A stretch of 64,000 nucleotides of DNA, taken from positions 14,347,501-14,411,500 of the forward strand of contig NC_092568.1 of the NCBI RefSeq assembly GCF_037975245.1, read 5' to 3'. This document shows, in pieces, positions 1 through 13,100 of this stretch; position 1 is the first letter of the stretch; each line of letters begins with the position of its first letter. Source of the DNA: Apostichopus japonicus (lineage: Eukaryota; Echinodermata; Holothuroidea; Aspidochirotida; Stichopodidae). Both the position numbers and the translations under genes were made by a program. The notes below the pieces were generated by a model. It ran no database searches and had not been told where the DNA came from. It was given only the letters and a program-made list of their open reading frames with translations.

Positions 1-3000
1 CAACTCGTCAATAGGCAGGAAAGTTATGCATTGGGCGAGATCACGTCAAACGTGCAACTCGTCAATTTGCAGGAAATCTATACATTGGGCGAGATCATGT
101 CAAAATGTGCAACTCGTTAATTTGCAGATAATTGATGCTTTGGGCGAGATCATGTTAAAATGTGCAACTCGTGAATTTGGAGATAATTCATGCATTGGGC
201 GAGATACGTAAGGTCTTTATAACGTCATTTATCTTCAATTTTGGTCATTTTGTTGAGATGGCAGCAAAGTGTGCAACTCGCCAATTTGCAGGAAATTTAT
301 TGCATTGGGCGAGATCACATTAAAGTGTGCCACTCGTCAATTTGCGGGAAATTTATCGCATTGGGCGATATCACGTCAAAATGTGCAACTCGTCAATTTG
401 CAGGAAATTTATCGCATTGGGCGAGATTACGTCAACATGTTGCAACTCGTCAATTTGCGGGGAATTTCTTGCATTGGGCGAGATCACGTCAAAATGTGCA
501 ACGCGTCAATTTGCAGAAAATGTATCCATTGGACGAGATACGTTATCTCGTCATCACGTCAATTTTGGTCATTTTGTCGAGATGGCAGCAAAGTGTGCAA
601 CTCGTGAATTTGCAGGAAATTCATTGCATTAGGCGAAATCACGTCAAAATGTGCAACTCGTCAATTTGCAGGAAATTTATGCATTGGGCGAGATACGTCA
701 TCTCGTCAAAACGCCAATTATCTTTAATTTTGGTCGTTTTGTTGAGATGGCAGCAAAATGTGCAACTCGTCAATTTGCAGGAAATTTATCGCATTGGGCG
801 AGATCACGTCAACATGTTGCAACTCGTCAATTTGCGGGGAATTTCTTGCATTGGGCGAGATCGCGACAAAATGTTGCAACTCGTCAATTTGCAGGAAATT
901 TATCGCATTCGGCTAGATCACGTCAAAATGTGCAACTCGTCAATTTGCAGGGAATTTCTTGCATTGGGCGAGATCGCGACAAAATGTTGCAACTCGTCAA
1001 TTTGCAGGAAATTTATCGCATTGGGCGAGATCACGTCAACATGTTGCAACTCGTCAATTTGCGGGGAATTTCTTGCATTGGGCGAGATCGCGACAAAATG
1101 TTGCAACTCGTCAATTTGCAGGAAATTTATCGCATTGGGCGAGATCACGTCAACATGTTGCAACTCGTCAATTTGCGGGAAATGTCTTGCATTAGGCGAA
1201 ATCACGTCAAAATGTGCAACTCGTCAATTTGCAGGAAATTTATCGCATTCGGCGAGATCACGTCAAAATGTGCAACTCGTCAATTTGCAGGAAATTTATC
1301 GCATTGGGCGAGATCACGTCAACATGTTGCAACTCGTCAATTTGCGGGAAATGTCTTGCTTTAGGCGAAATCACGTCAAAATGTGCAACTCGTCAATTTG
1401 CAGGAAATTTATCGCATTCGGCGAGATCACGTCAAAATGTGCAACTCGTCAATTTGCAGGAAATTTATCGCATTGGGCGAGATCACGTCAACATGTTGCA
1501 ACTCGTCAATTTGCGGGAAATTTCTTGCATTAAGCGAAATCACGTCAAAATGTGCAACTCGTCAATTTGCAGGAAATTTATCGCATTGGGCGAGATCACG
1601 TCAACATGTTGCAACTCGTCAATTTGCAGGAAATTTATCGCATTGGGCGAGATCACGTCAACATGTTGCAACTCGTCAATTTGCGGGGAATTTCTTGCAT
1701 TGGGCGAGATCACGACAAAATGTTGCAACTCGTCAATTTGCAGGAAATTTATCGCATTGGGCGAGATCACGTCAACATGTTGCAACTCGTCAATTTGCAG
1801 GAAATTTATCGCATTCGGCGAGATCACGTCAACATGTTGCAACTCGTCAATTTGCAGGAAATTTCTTGCATTAGGCGAAATTACGTCAAAATGTGCAACT
1901 CGTCAATTTGTAGGAAATTTATGCATTGGGCGAGATACGTCATCTCGTCAAAACGCCAATTATCTTCAACTTTGGTCATTTTGTTGAGATGGCAGCAAAA
2001 TGTGCAAATCGTCAATTTGCAGGAAATTTATCGCATTGGGCGAGATCACGTCAACATGTTGCAACTCGTCAATTTGCGGGGAATTTCTTGCATTGGGCGA
2101 GATCACGACAAAATGTGCAACGCGTCAATTTGCAGAAAATGTATCTATTGGACGAGATACGTTATCTCGTCATAACGTCAATTTTGGTCATTTTGTCGAG
2201 ATGGCAGCAAAGTGTGCAACTCGTCAATTTGCAGAAAATTTATGCATTAGACGAGATCACGTCAAAGTGTGCAACTTGTGAATTTGCAGGAAATTTATTG
2301 CATTGGGCGAGATCACTTTAAAATGTGCCACTCGTCAATTTGCAGGAAATTCATTACATTGGGGCGAGATCAAGTCAAAATGTGCAACTCGTCAATTTGC
2401 AAGAAATTGATTGCATTAGACGAGATCACGTCAAAATGTGCAACTCGTCAATAGGCAGGAAAGTTATGCATTGGGCGAGATCACGTCAAACGTGCAACTC
2501 GTCAATTTGCAGGAAATCTATACATTGGGCGAGATCATGTCAAAATGTGCAACTCGTTAATTTGCAGATAATTGATGCTTTGGGCGAGATCATGTTAAAA
2601 TGTGCAACTCGTGAATTTGGAGATAATTCATGCATTGGGCGAGATACGTAAGGTCTTTATAACGTCATTTATCTTCAATTTTGGTCATTTTGTTGAGATG
2701 GCAGCAAAGTGTGCAACTCGCCAATTTGCAGGAAATTTATTGCATTGGGCGAGATCACATTAAAGTGTGCCACTCGTCAATTTGCGGGAAATTTATCGCA
2801 TTGGGCGATATCACGTCAAAATGTGCAACTCGTCAATTTGCAGGAAATTTATCGCATTGGGCGAGATTACGTCAACATGTTGCAACTCGTCAATTTGCGG
2901 GGAATTTCTTGCATTGGGCGAGATCACGTCAAAATGTGCAACGCGTCAATTTGCAGAAAATGTATCCATTGGACGAGATACGTTATCTCGTCATCACGTC

Positions 3001-3433
3001 AATTTTGGTCATTTTGTCGAGATGGCAGCAAAGTGTGCAACTCGTGAATTTGCAGGAAATTCATTGCATTAGGCGAAATCTCGTCAACAATGTGCAACTC
3101 GTCAATTTGCAGGAAATTTATTGCATTGGGCGAGATCACTTTAAAATGTGCAACTCGTCAATTTGCAGGAAATTTATGCATTGGGCGAGATACGTTATCT
3201 CGTCAAAACGTCAACTTTCTGGAAATTTGGTCATTATGTCGAGATCACGTCAAAATATGCAACTCGACAATGTGCAGGTTATTTATGCATTGCAAGATAT
3301 TCTTTATTATCTCGTCTAAACGTCAACTTTCTGGAAATTTGGTCGTTTTGTAGAGATGTCAGCAAAGGGTGCAACTCGTCAATTTGGAGAAAATGACGCA
3401 CTTTACGATAAATGTGGTCTCGTCAAATTTCTT
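1..3433 (+). repeat. Satellite A, forward block
   Basis: This is a tandem array of a 56-57 bp monomer. Landmarks in each copy are TGCAACTCGTCAATTTGCAG, then GGAAATTTAT, then GCATTGGGCGAGATCACGTC. Some monomers are longer (about 105-110 bp) and add a segment with TTTTGGTCATTTTGT and GAGATGGCAGCAAA. Copies differ by a few bases, and 56- and 57-bp versions alternate (AAAATG against AACATGT at the junction). The array is already in progress at base 1, so it extends to the left of the window. Long open frames on both strands (up to 430 codons at 241-1533) are a by-product of the 57 bp (19-codon) period and the rarity of stops in the monomer. I do not regard them as genes. Confidence 0.95.
2441..3080 (+). 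repeat. Exact 640 bp duplicate of bases 1-640
   Basis: Bases 1-640 and 2441-3080 read identically at a constant offset of 2440 bp, including private variants such as GTCAATAGGCAGG and a monomer with GATCATGTTAAAATG. The match ends where copy one reads AAATCACGTCAAAAT and copy two reads AAATCTCGTCAACAA. Since individual monomers in the array differ from each other, identity over 640 bp implies a recent block duplication or unequal exchange, giving a higher-order unit of at least 2.44 kb. Confidence 0.9.
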
Positions 3434-3453
3434 CGAGATACGGTAGTATCTCG
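3434..3453. other. Inversion junction of satellite A on a palindrome
   Basis: To the left, monomers read in the CAACTCGTCAATTTGCAGG sense. Immediately to the right they read as the reverse complement (CAAATTGACGAGTTGCAC). The switch point is a perfect inverted repeat, CGAGATAC-GGTA-GTATCTCG (8 bp arms, 4 bp spacer). The longer monomers of the array carry a related palindrome, CGAGATACGTTATCTCG (for example near 535-551), so the inversion sits on a symmetric site native to the satellite. Confidence 0.8.
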
Positions 3454-3572
3454 CCGAATGCATAGGTTTCCTACAAATTGACGAGTTGCACATTTTGACG
3501 TGATCTTGCAATGCAATAAATTTCCTGCAAATCGACGAGTTGCTGCCATCTCGACAAAATGACCAAAATTGA

Positions 3573-4594
3573 AGAACCAGGTACTTTTCCTGTTGCTCCC
3601 CAACGCGAAATCAGATGCCCTCTGAACGTGCGCTTTACGTCCACCATTGAAGGCGCTGGGAACAATCCATTTTGGGGTTAACCACGGGAGTGCTTCTCTC
3701 AGCGATAGAAGCCACTTCCGTAACTATTTACGCCAACTTTCGTTTCTGTCGCAAGCGCACGGGCATTGGGGTTGTGAGTTGAACATAAGGGGCTCACCAT
3801 CTTACGTCCACTTTTGAGCTCCATCAGGTCGAAAACGAACAGGAGAGCTCCTCTCCGCGAAATGAGAACCCCTTTTGGACTTGGTATTTACCACCATCGT
3901 GACCGCAAACGCCTGCCCGATACGGCGTGCCCCTCTCGGCAAAGTCGTGTGCAATCGGGCAATTGGTGCCTAGCATGAATTCTAGTCTTAACGAGAGTGC
4001 TTCCCTTGGCGAGGGCAGATTTTCCAGCGAATAGTCAGCCTTACGTTTGCTTTTAAAGACCAAATCTAACAGGGTGTTTCTCTCGGCGAAAGGAAACACC
4101 CGTTTGGAAACGGTGCAATCAATATTCAGCTTCAAGCGCAGCGGGGAACATGGCGATTTGCTCGAAAACCGGGTGCTCCTTTCATGTAGAAGCACGCTAC
4201 CTTGAATTGGGGTCTTACCTCCTCTCTTGAGCACCACAAGAGGCGACAATAGGCCTTGTAAGTAAAAAGAACGGGTTTTCTCTACTCGGGTAGTAATACC
4301 ACCCCCATAAACGGTGCCATCAACAATTTGCAGCCCTTCTTGTGGGGGGGAGGAAAAGTATTTTCTGCCAAAAACGAATGGGATGCTCCTCACAGGAGAG
4401 GAAACACCACTGCGGTGAACAGTCCTTACCTCCGGTTTCAACCCAACACGCGCCTTACCCTCAAAAATGCAAGAGAGCACTCTTCTCAACGAGAAATGAT
4501 GACCCTTATTTAAATTGGGCTAACGACCCCATTCGTGTTAAATAAGATAGTTGGGAACATTCCATTTTATTGTCAAAAACTTTCAGTGTTTATT
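3573..4594. repeat. Unclassified ~1.0 kb block inside satellite A with nine copies of a hairpin-like motif
   Basis: This block is visibly richer in GC than its surroundings and unrelated to the satellite monomer. It is flanked by the 13 bp direct repeat TGACCAAAATTGA (3560-3572 and 4595-4607), which could be a target duplication, although the satellite itself contains this word. On the minus strand, a motif close to TTTCGCYGAGAGRAGCAC recurs nine times, at about 3591, 3689, 3842, 3927, 3993, 4074, 4172, 4386 and 4482. Several copies fold, for example GTGTTTC and GAAACAC around 4074-4099. A second word, YTTACSTCC, recurs near 3631, 3804, 4040, 4215 and 4425. Both block ends carry GGGAACAWTCCATTTT (about 3655 and 4553). 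A 221-codon minus frame (3824-4489) spans these repeats; it resembles no protein I recognise and may be fortuitous. The block could be a non-autonomous element or a captured array. Confidence 0.6.
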
Positions 4595-6860
4595 TGACCA
4601 AAATTGACGTTATGACGAGATAACGTATCTCGTTCAATGCATTATTTTCCTGCAAATTGACTACTTGCACATTTTAAAGTGATCACGCCGAATGCAATAA
4701 ACTTCCTGCGAATTGACGAGTTGCACACTTTGCTGCCATCTCGACAAAATGACCAAAATTGAAGATAAATAACGCTATGACGATCTTACGTATCTCGTCC
4801 AATGCATAAATTATCTTCAATTTGACGAGTTGCACATTTTGACATGATCTCGCCCAAAGCATCAATTATCTGCAAATTGACGAGTTGCACATTTTGACAT
4901 GATCTCGCCGAATGCATAGATTTCCTGCAAATTGACTACTTGCACATTTTAAAGTGATCTCGCCCAATGCAATAAATTTCCTGCAAATTGACGAGTTGCA
5001 CCACTTTGCTGCCATCCCGACAAAATGACCAAAATTGAAGATAAATGACGTTATGACGACCCCACGTATCTCGTCCAATGCATGAATTATCTCCAAATTC
5101 ACGAGTTGCACATTTTGACATGATCTCGCCCAAAGCATCAATTATCTCCAAATTCACGAGTTGCACATTTTGACATGATCTCGCCCAATGTAAAGATTTC
5201 CTGCAAATTGACGAGTTGCACATTTTGACGTGATCCCGCACCAATGCAATAAATTTCCTGCAAATTGACGAATTGCAAATTATGACGTGATCTCGCCCAA
5301 TGCCATAAATTTCCAGCAAATTGACTACTGGCACATTTTAAAGTGATCTCGCCGAATGCAATAAACTTCCTGCAAATTGACGAGTGGCACACTTTGCTGC
5401 CATCTCGACAAAATGGCCAAAATTGAAGATAAATGACGAACTTACATATCTCGTCCAATGCATGAAATATCTCCAAATTCATCACGAATTGCACATTTTG
5501 ACATGATCTCGCCCAAAGCATCAATTATCTGCAAATTGACGAGTTGCACATTTTCACATGATTTTGACGTGATCTCGCCTAATGCTATAAATTTCCTGAA
5601 AATCGACGAGTTGTTCACCTTGCTGCCATCTCGACAAAATGACCAAGATTGAAGATAATTGACGCTATGACGAGATAACGCATCTCTTCAGATGCATCAA
5701 TAATCTGCAAATTGACGAGTTGAACATTTTGACGTGATCTCGCCTAATGCATTGAATTTCCTGCAAATTGACGAGTTGCACACTTTGCTGCCATCTCGAC
5801 CATCTCGTCAAAATTGAAGATATTTGACGTTTTGACGAGATAACGTATCCCGTCCACTGCATCAATTATCTGCTAATTGACGAGTTGCACATTTTGACGT
5901 GATCTCGCCTAATGCAATAAATTTCCTGCAAATTGACGAGTTGCACATTTTGACTTGATCTCGCCCCAATGTAATGAATTTCCTGCAAATTGACGAGTGG
6001 CACATTTTAAAGTGATCTCGCCCAATGCAATAAATTTCCTGCAAATTCACAAGTTGCACACTTTGACGTGATCTCGTCTAATGCATAAATTTTCTGCAAG
6101 TTGACTAGTTGCACATTTTGACGTGATCCTGCTCAATACATAAATTCACGGCAAATTGACGAGTTGCAAATTTTGACGTGATCTCTCCCCAATGCATAAG
6201 TTTCCTTACAATTAAAGAGTTGCACACTTTCACGTGATAGCGAAATTGAACGAGATAACGGATATCGTCCAATGCATCAATTTCCTGCAAATTGACGACT
6301 TGCACATGATGACGTGATCTCGCCGAATGCATAAATTTCCTGCAAATTGACGAGTTGCACATTTTGCTGCCATCTCGACAAAATGACCAAAGTTGAAGAT
6401 AAATGGCGTTTTGACGAGATAAAGTATCTCGCCCAATGCATAAATTTCCGACAAATTGACGAGTTGCACATTTTGACGTGATTTCGCCCAATGCAATAAA
6501 TTTCCTGTCAATTGATGAGTTGCACTTTTTGACGTGATTTCGCCCAATGCAATAAATTTCCTGTAAATTGACTAGTTGCACATTTTGACGTGATCCTGCT
6601 CAATACATAAATTCACGGCAAATTGACGAGTTGCAAATTTTGACGTGATCTCTCCCCAATGCATAAGATTCCTTAAAATTAAAGAGTTGCACACTTTCAC
6701 GTGATAGCGAAAGTGAACGAGATAACGGATATCGTCCAATGCATCAATTTTCTGCAAATTGACGAGTTGCACATTATGACGTGATCTCGCCCAATGCGAT
6801 AAATTTCCTGCAAATTCACGATGTGCACACTTTGCTGCCATCTCCGACCATCTCGTCAAA
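4595..6860 (-). repeat. Satellite A, inverted block
   Basis: Monomers are in reverse orientation (CAAATTGACGAGTTGCACATTTTGACGTGATCTCGCCC sense, given here in outline). A short piece of the same inverted block lies at 3454-3572, left of the inserted 1.0 kb block. Long monomers containing GCTGCCATCTCGACAAAATG are frequent. An internal duplication is visible: the words around 6119-6230 (TCCTGCTCAATACATAAATT) recur near 6595-6700. Divergence between monomers is higher here than in the forward block at 640-1900. Confidence 0.92.
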
Positions 6861-8165
6861 ATTGAAGATAACCGACGTAATGACGAGATGGCAGCAAGGT
6901 GTTGCAACACGTTAATTTGCAGTCAAAATGTGCAACTCGTCAATCTGCAGATAATTGATGCAGTGGACGAGGTACTTTATCTCGTCAAAATGTTACTTAT
7001 CGTCAATTTTGACGAGATGGTCTAGATGGCAGCAAAGTGTGCAACTCGTCAATTTGCAGGACATTTATGCATTTGGCGAGATCATGTCAAAATGTGCAAC
7101 TCGTCAATTTGCAGATAATTGATGCATTGGACGAGATACGGTATCTCGTCATAATAACGTCATTTATCTTCAATTTTGGTCATTTTGTCGAGATGGCAGC
7201 AAAGTGTGCAATTCGTCAATTTGCAGGAAATTTATTGCATTGGGCGAGATAAAGTCAAAATGTGCAACTCGTCAATTTGCAGGAAATTTATTGCATTGGG
7301 CGAGATCACGTCAAAATGTGGAACTCGTCAATTTGCAGGAAATTTTTGCATTAGGCGAGATCACGTCAAAATGTGCAACTCGTCAATTTGCAGATAATTG
7401 ATGCAGTGGACGAGGTACGTTATCTCGTCAAAACGTTATTTATCGCCAATTTTGACGAGATGGTCGAGATAGCAGCAAAGTGTGCAATTCGTGAATTTGC
7501 AGGAAGTTTATGCATTGGGCGAGATCACGTCAAAATGTGCAACTCGTCAATTTGTATGAAATTGATGCATTAGGCGGGATTCGTTATCTCGTCAAAACGT
7601 CAATTATCTGGAATTTTGGTCATTATGTCGAGATCACGTCAAAATATGCAACTCGACAATGTGCCAGGTTATTTATGCATTGCAAGATATTCTTTATTAT
7701 CTCGTCTAAACGTCAACTTTCTGGAAATTTGGTCGTTTTGTCGAGATGGCAGCAAAGTGTGCAAACTCGTCAATTTGGAGAAAATGACGCATTGGACGAT
7801 AACCGTGGTCTAGTCAAATTTCTTGGATTTTGGTGATTTTGTCGAGATATCGTCAAAGTGTGCAATTCGTGAATTTGCAGGAAGTTTATGCATTGGGCGA
7901 GATCACGTCAGAATGTGCAACTCGTCAATTTGTATGAAATTGATGCATTAGGCGGGATTCGTTATCTCGTGAAAACGTCAATTATCTGGAATTTTGGTCA
8001 TTATGTCGAGATCACGTAAAAATGTGCAACTCGACAATTTGCAGGATATTTATGCATTGGACGATATTCTTTATCTCGTCTAAACGTCAACTTTCTGGAA
8101 ATTTGGTCGTTTTGTCGACATGGCAGCAAAGTGTGCAACCCGTCAAGTGGGAGAAAATGACGCAT
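6861..8165 (+). repeat. Satellite A, second forward block and right edge
   Basis: Orientation returns to forward. The junction lies between GCTGCCATCT...CGTCA (about 6834-6862) and TGACGAGATGGCAGC (about 6880-6894), which are inverted relative to each other. The right edge consists of long monomers with an extra segment reading CGTCAACTTTCTGGAAATTTGG. A ~378 bp unit at about 7483-7860 is repeated at about 7861-8165, and its right half also matches 3210-3420. Array quality decays until the join with satellite B at about 8155-8170. Confidence 0.9.
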
Positions 8166-8939
8166 GGGACATTCAAACATCTATAAGTGTTCATTTAGAA
8201 TCGTCGGTAAAACGTTCAATTTGTTAATGTAGTATTGACCTATTATCTTTCTATTCTTGAATAGCGCCCTTAATTACCATGACCTGAAACCTTAAGCACA
8301 AGATATGTCTTGAATTTTTTTTTTTTTTTTAAACAATATTTTTCTTTACCAACTTTTAGGAAAATTGACCGCATTGGACATTCAAACATCTATTGTGTTC
8401 ATAAAGAATCGTCGGTACCTGATATGTCCTGAAATTTTTTTTAAAACTATTTTTCTTACCAACCTGGAGGACTATTTACCGCACTGGGACATCTATTGTG
8501 TTCATTAAGAATCGTCGGTAAATGTATTGTAACCTTGAGAACGTAAAATGTACAATCTGTTAATGTAGTATTGACCTATTATCTTTCTATTCTCGAAAAG
8601 CGTCCCCAATTACCATGACCTGAAACTTTAAGCACATGATACGTCATGAAATCTTTTTTTTTTTTAAACAATATTTTTCTTTACCCACTTTTAGAAAAAT
8701 TGACCACATGGGACATTCAAACATCTATTGTGTTCATTAAGAATCGTCGGTAAATGTATTGTTACCGTGAGAATGTTAAATTTACAATCTTTAAATGTAG
8801 TATTGACCTATTATCTTTCTATTCTTCAATAGCGCCCTCAATTACCATGACCTGAAAATTTAAGTATCCGAGATGTCATGAAATATTTTATATTTCTTTT
8901 AACCCTTTTTTTCTAACCAACCTGGAGAAAAATTGACCG

Positions 8940-11900
8940 CATGGGACATTCATGCATCTATTGTGTTCATTAAGTATCGTCGGTTAATGTATTGTAACCT
9001 TTGGAAGGTAAAACGTTCAATTTGTTAATGTAGTATTGACCTATTATCTTTCTATTCTTGAATAGCGCCCTCAATCACCATGACCTGAAACTTTAAGCAC
9101 ATGATATGTCTTGAATTTTTTTTTTCTTAAACAATATTTTTCTTTACCCACTTTTAGGAAAATTGACCGCATTGGACATTCAAACATCTATTGTGTTCAT
9201 TAAGAATCGTCGGTAAATGTATTGTTACCTTTAGAATGTAAAATGTACAATCTGTTAATATAGTATTGACCTTTCATCTTTCTAATAGCGCCCTCCTTGG
9301 CCATGACTTGAAAACTTAAGTACCCGTGATGTCATGAAATTTACTATATTTTTTACGCTATTTTTCTAACCAACCTAGAGCATAATTTACCGCACTGGGA
9401 CATTCAAACATCTATTGGGTTCATTAAGAATCGTCGGTAAATGTATTGTTACCTTGAGAATGTAAAATGTACAATCTGTTAATGTAGCATTGACCTTTTA
9501 TCTTTCTTTTCTTAAATAGCGCCCTAAATCACCATGACCTAAAACTTTAAGTACCTGATATGTCCTGAGATCGTTTTTTAAACTATTTTTCTTACCAACC
9601 TGGAGGACTATTTACCGCACTGGGACATCTATCGTGTTCATTTAGAATCGCCGGTTAATGCATTGTTACCTTGAGAATGTAAAATGCACAATCTGTTAAT
9701 GTAGTATTGACCTATTATCTTTCTATTCTTGAATAGCGCCCTCAATCACCATGACCTGAAAACTTAAGTACCCGAGATGTCATGAAATCTTTTTTTTTTT
9801 TTTTTACACTATTTTTCTAACCAACCTGGAGAAAAAGTGACCGCATGGGACATTCAAACATCTATTGTGTTCATTAAGAATCGTCGGTAAATGAATTATT
9901 ACCTTGAGAATGTAAAATGTACAATCTGTTAATGTAGTATTGACCTATTATCTTTCTATTCTTGAATAGCGCCCTCAATCACTATGACCTGAAAACTTAA
10001 GTACCCGAGATGTCATGAAATCTTTTTAATTTTTTTTAACACTTTTTTTCTTACCAACTTGGAGTAAAAATTGACCGCATGGGACATTCAAACATCTATT
10101 GTGTTCATTTAGAATCGTCGGTAAATGTATTGTTACATTGAGAATGTAAAATGTACAATCTTTAATTGTAGTATTGACCTATTATCTTTCTATTCTTAAA
10201 TAGCGCCCTTAATCACCATGACCTGAAAACTTAAGTACCCGAGATGTCATGAAATATTTTATATTTCTTTTAACCCTTTTTTTCTAACCAACCTGGAGAA
10301 AAATTGACCGCATGGGACATTCAAACATCTATTGTGTTCATTTAGAATCGTCGGTAAATGTATTGTTACATTGAGAATGTAAAATGTACAATCTTTAAAT
10401 GTAGTATTGACCTATTATCTTTCTATTCTTAAATAGCGCCCTTAATCACCATGACCTGAAAACTTAAGTACCCGAGATGTCATGAAATATTTTATATTTC
10501 TTTTAACCCTTTTTTTCTAACCAACCTGGAGAAAAATTGACCGCATGGGACATTCAAACATCTATTGTGTTCATTTAGAATCGTCGGTAAATGTATTGTT
10601 ACATTGAGAATGTAAAATGTACAATCTTTAAATGTAGTATTGACCTATTATCTTTCTATTCTTGAATAGCGCCCTTAATTACCATGACCTGAAACCTTAA
10701 GCACAAGATATGTCTTGAATTTTTTTTTTTTTTTTTAAACAATATTTTTCTTTACCCACTTTTAGGAAAATTGACCGCATTGGACATTCAAACATCTATT
10801 GTCTTCATAAAGAATCGTCGGTACCTGATATGTCCTGAAATCTTTTTTTTAAACTATTTTTCTTACCAACCTGGAGGACTATTTACCGCACTGGGACATC
10901 TATTGTGTTCATTAAGAATCGTCGGTAAATGTATTGTTACATTGAGAATGTAAAATGTACAATCATTAAATGTAGTATTGACCTATTATCTTTCTATTCT
11001 TCAAGAGCGCCCTCAATCACCATGACCTGAAAACTTAAGTACCCGAGATGTCATGAAATCTTTTTAATTTCTTTTAACACTTTTTTTCTTACCAACTTGG
11101 AGTAAAAATTGACCCCATTGGACATTCAAACACATATTGTGTATATTTAGAATCGTCGGTATATGTAATATTACCGTGAGAATGTTAAATTTACAATCTG
11201 TTCATGTAGTATTGACCTATTGACTTTCTATTCTTGATTAGCGCCCTCAATCACCATGACCTGAAAACTAAAGTACCCGAGATGTCATGAAATCTTTTTT
11301 ATATTTTTTAAAACTACTTTTTCTTACCAACTTGGAGTAAAAATTGACCCCATTGGACATTCAAACACATATTGTGTATATTTAGAATCGTCGGTATATG
11401 TAATATTACCGTGAGAATGTTAAATTTACGATCTTTAAATGTAGTATTGACCTATTATCTTTCTATTCTTGAATAGCGCCCTCAATCACCATGACCTGAA
11501 AACTTAAAGTACCCGAGATGTCATGAAATCTTTTATTTTAAACTATTTTTCTTACCAACCTGGAGAAAAATTGACCACATGGGACATTCAAACATCTATT
11601 GTGTTCATTTAGAATCGTCGGTAAATGTATTGTTACCGTGAGAATGTTAAATTTACAATCTTTAAATGTAGTATTGACCTATTATCTTTCTATTCTTCAA
11701 TAGCGCCCTCAATTACCATGACCTGAAAACTTAAGTATCCGAGATGTCATGAAATATTTTATATTTCTTTTAACCCTTTTTTTCTAACCAACCTGGAGAA
11801 AAATTGACCGCATGGGACATTCAAACATCTATTGTGTTCATTTAGAATCGTCGGTAAATGTATTGTTACATTGAGAATGTAAAATGTACAATCTTTAAAT

Positions 11901-13100
11901 GTAGTATTGACCTATTGTCTTTCTGTTCTTAAATAGCGCCCTTAATTACCATGACCTGAAAACTTATATTTCTTTTAACACTTTTTTTCTAACCAACCTG
12001 GAGAAAAATTGACCGCATGGGACATTCATGCATCTATTGTGTTCATTAAGTATCGTCGGTTAATGTATTGTAACCTTTGGAAGGTAAAACGTTCAATTTG
12101 TTAATGTAGTATTGACCTATTATCTTTCTATTCTTGAATAGCGCCCTCAATCACCATGACCTGAAACTTTAAGCACATGATATGTCTTGAATTTTTTTTT
12201 TCTTAAACAATATTTTTCTTTACCCACTTTTAGGAAAATTGACCGCATTGGACATTCAAACATCTATTGTGTTCATTAAGAATCGTCGGTAAATGTATTG
12301 TTACCTTTAGAATGTAAAATGTACAATCTGTTAATATAGTATTGACCTTTCATCTTTCTAATAGCGCCCTCCTTGACCATGACTTGAAAACTTAAGTACC
12401 CGTGATGTCATGAAATTTACTATATTTTTTACGCTATTTTTCTAACCAACCTAGAGCATAATTTACCGCACTGGGACATTCAAACATCTATTGGGTTCAT
12501 TAAGAATCGTCGGTAAATGTATTGTTACCTTGAGAATGTAAAATGTACAATCTGTTAATGTAGCATTGACCTTTTATGTTTCTTTTCTTAAATAGCGCCC
12601 TAAATCACCATGACCTAAAACTTTAAGTACCTGATATGTCCTGAGATCGTTTTTTAAACTATTTTTCTTACCAACCTGGAGGACTATTTACCGCACTGGG
12701 ACATCTATCGTGTTCATTTAGAATCGCCGGTTAATGCATTGTTACCTTGAGAATGTAAAATGCACAATCTGTTAATGTAGTATTGACCTATTATCTTTCT
12801 ATTCTTGAATAGCGCCCTCAATCACCATGACCTGAAAACTTAAGTACCCGAGATGTCATGAAATCTTTTTTTTTTTTTTTACACTATTTTTCTAACCAAC
12901 CTGGAGGACAATTTACCGCATGGGACATTCAAACATCTATTGTGTTCATTTAGAATCGTCGGTAAATGAATTGTTACCTTGAGAATGTAAAATGTACAAT
13001 CTGTTAATGTTGTATTGACCTATTATCTTTCTATTCTTGAATAGCGCCCTCAATCACCATGACCTGAAAACTTAAGTACCCGAGATGTCATGAAATCTTT
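8940..13100 (+). repeat. ~3.07 kb higher-order duplication within satellite B
   Basis: A distinctive monomer with GGGACATTCATGCATCTATT, followed by CCTTTGGAAGGTAAAACG and then by a monomer with GACCTTTCATCTTTCTAATAG, occurs at about 8943 and again at about 12017. The same order of variant monomers follows each time, at an offset of about 3.07 kb. Related blocks start near 15918 and 21460. The recurrence of a fixed order of variants shows block-wise duplication rather than monomer-by-monomer spread. Confidence 0.8.

Noticed and set aside
241-1533. 430-codon open frame (and several others, both strands) in satellite A
   Set aside because: The period of 57 bp (19 codons) and a stop-poor monomer keep frames open on both strands. 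Frames change wherever a 56 bp monomer occurs, and no start or splice context is conserved.
4425-4445. tRNA-like T-loop word (GGTTTCAACCC) in the block inside satellite A
   Set aside because: No matching acceptor, D or anticodon arms could be placed around it.
3824-4489. 221-codon minus-strand open frame in the block inside satellite A
   Set aside because: It runs straight through the repeated hairpin motifs, shows no recognisable domain, and has no supported start or flanking exons. It is kept only as a remark under the block.
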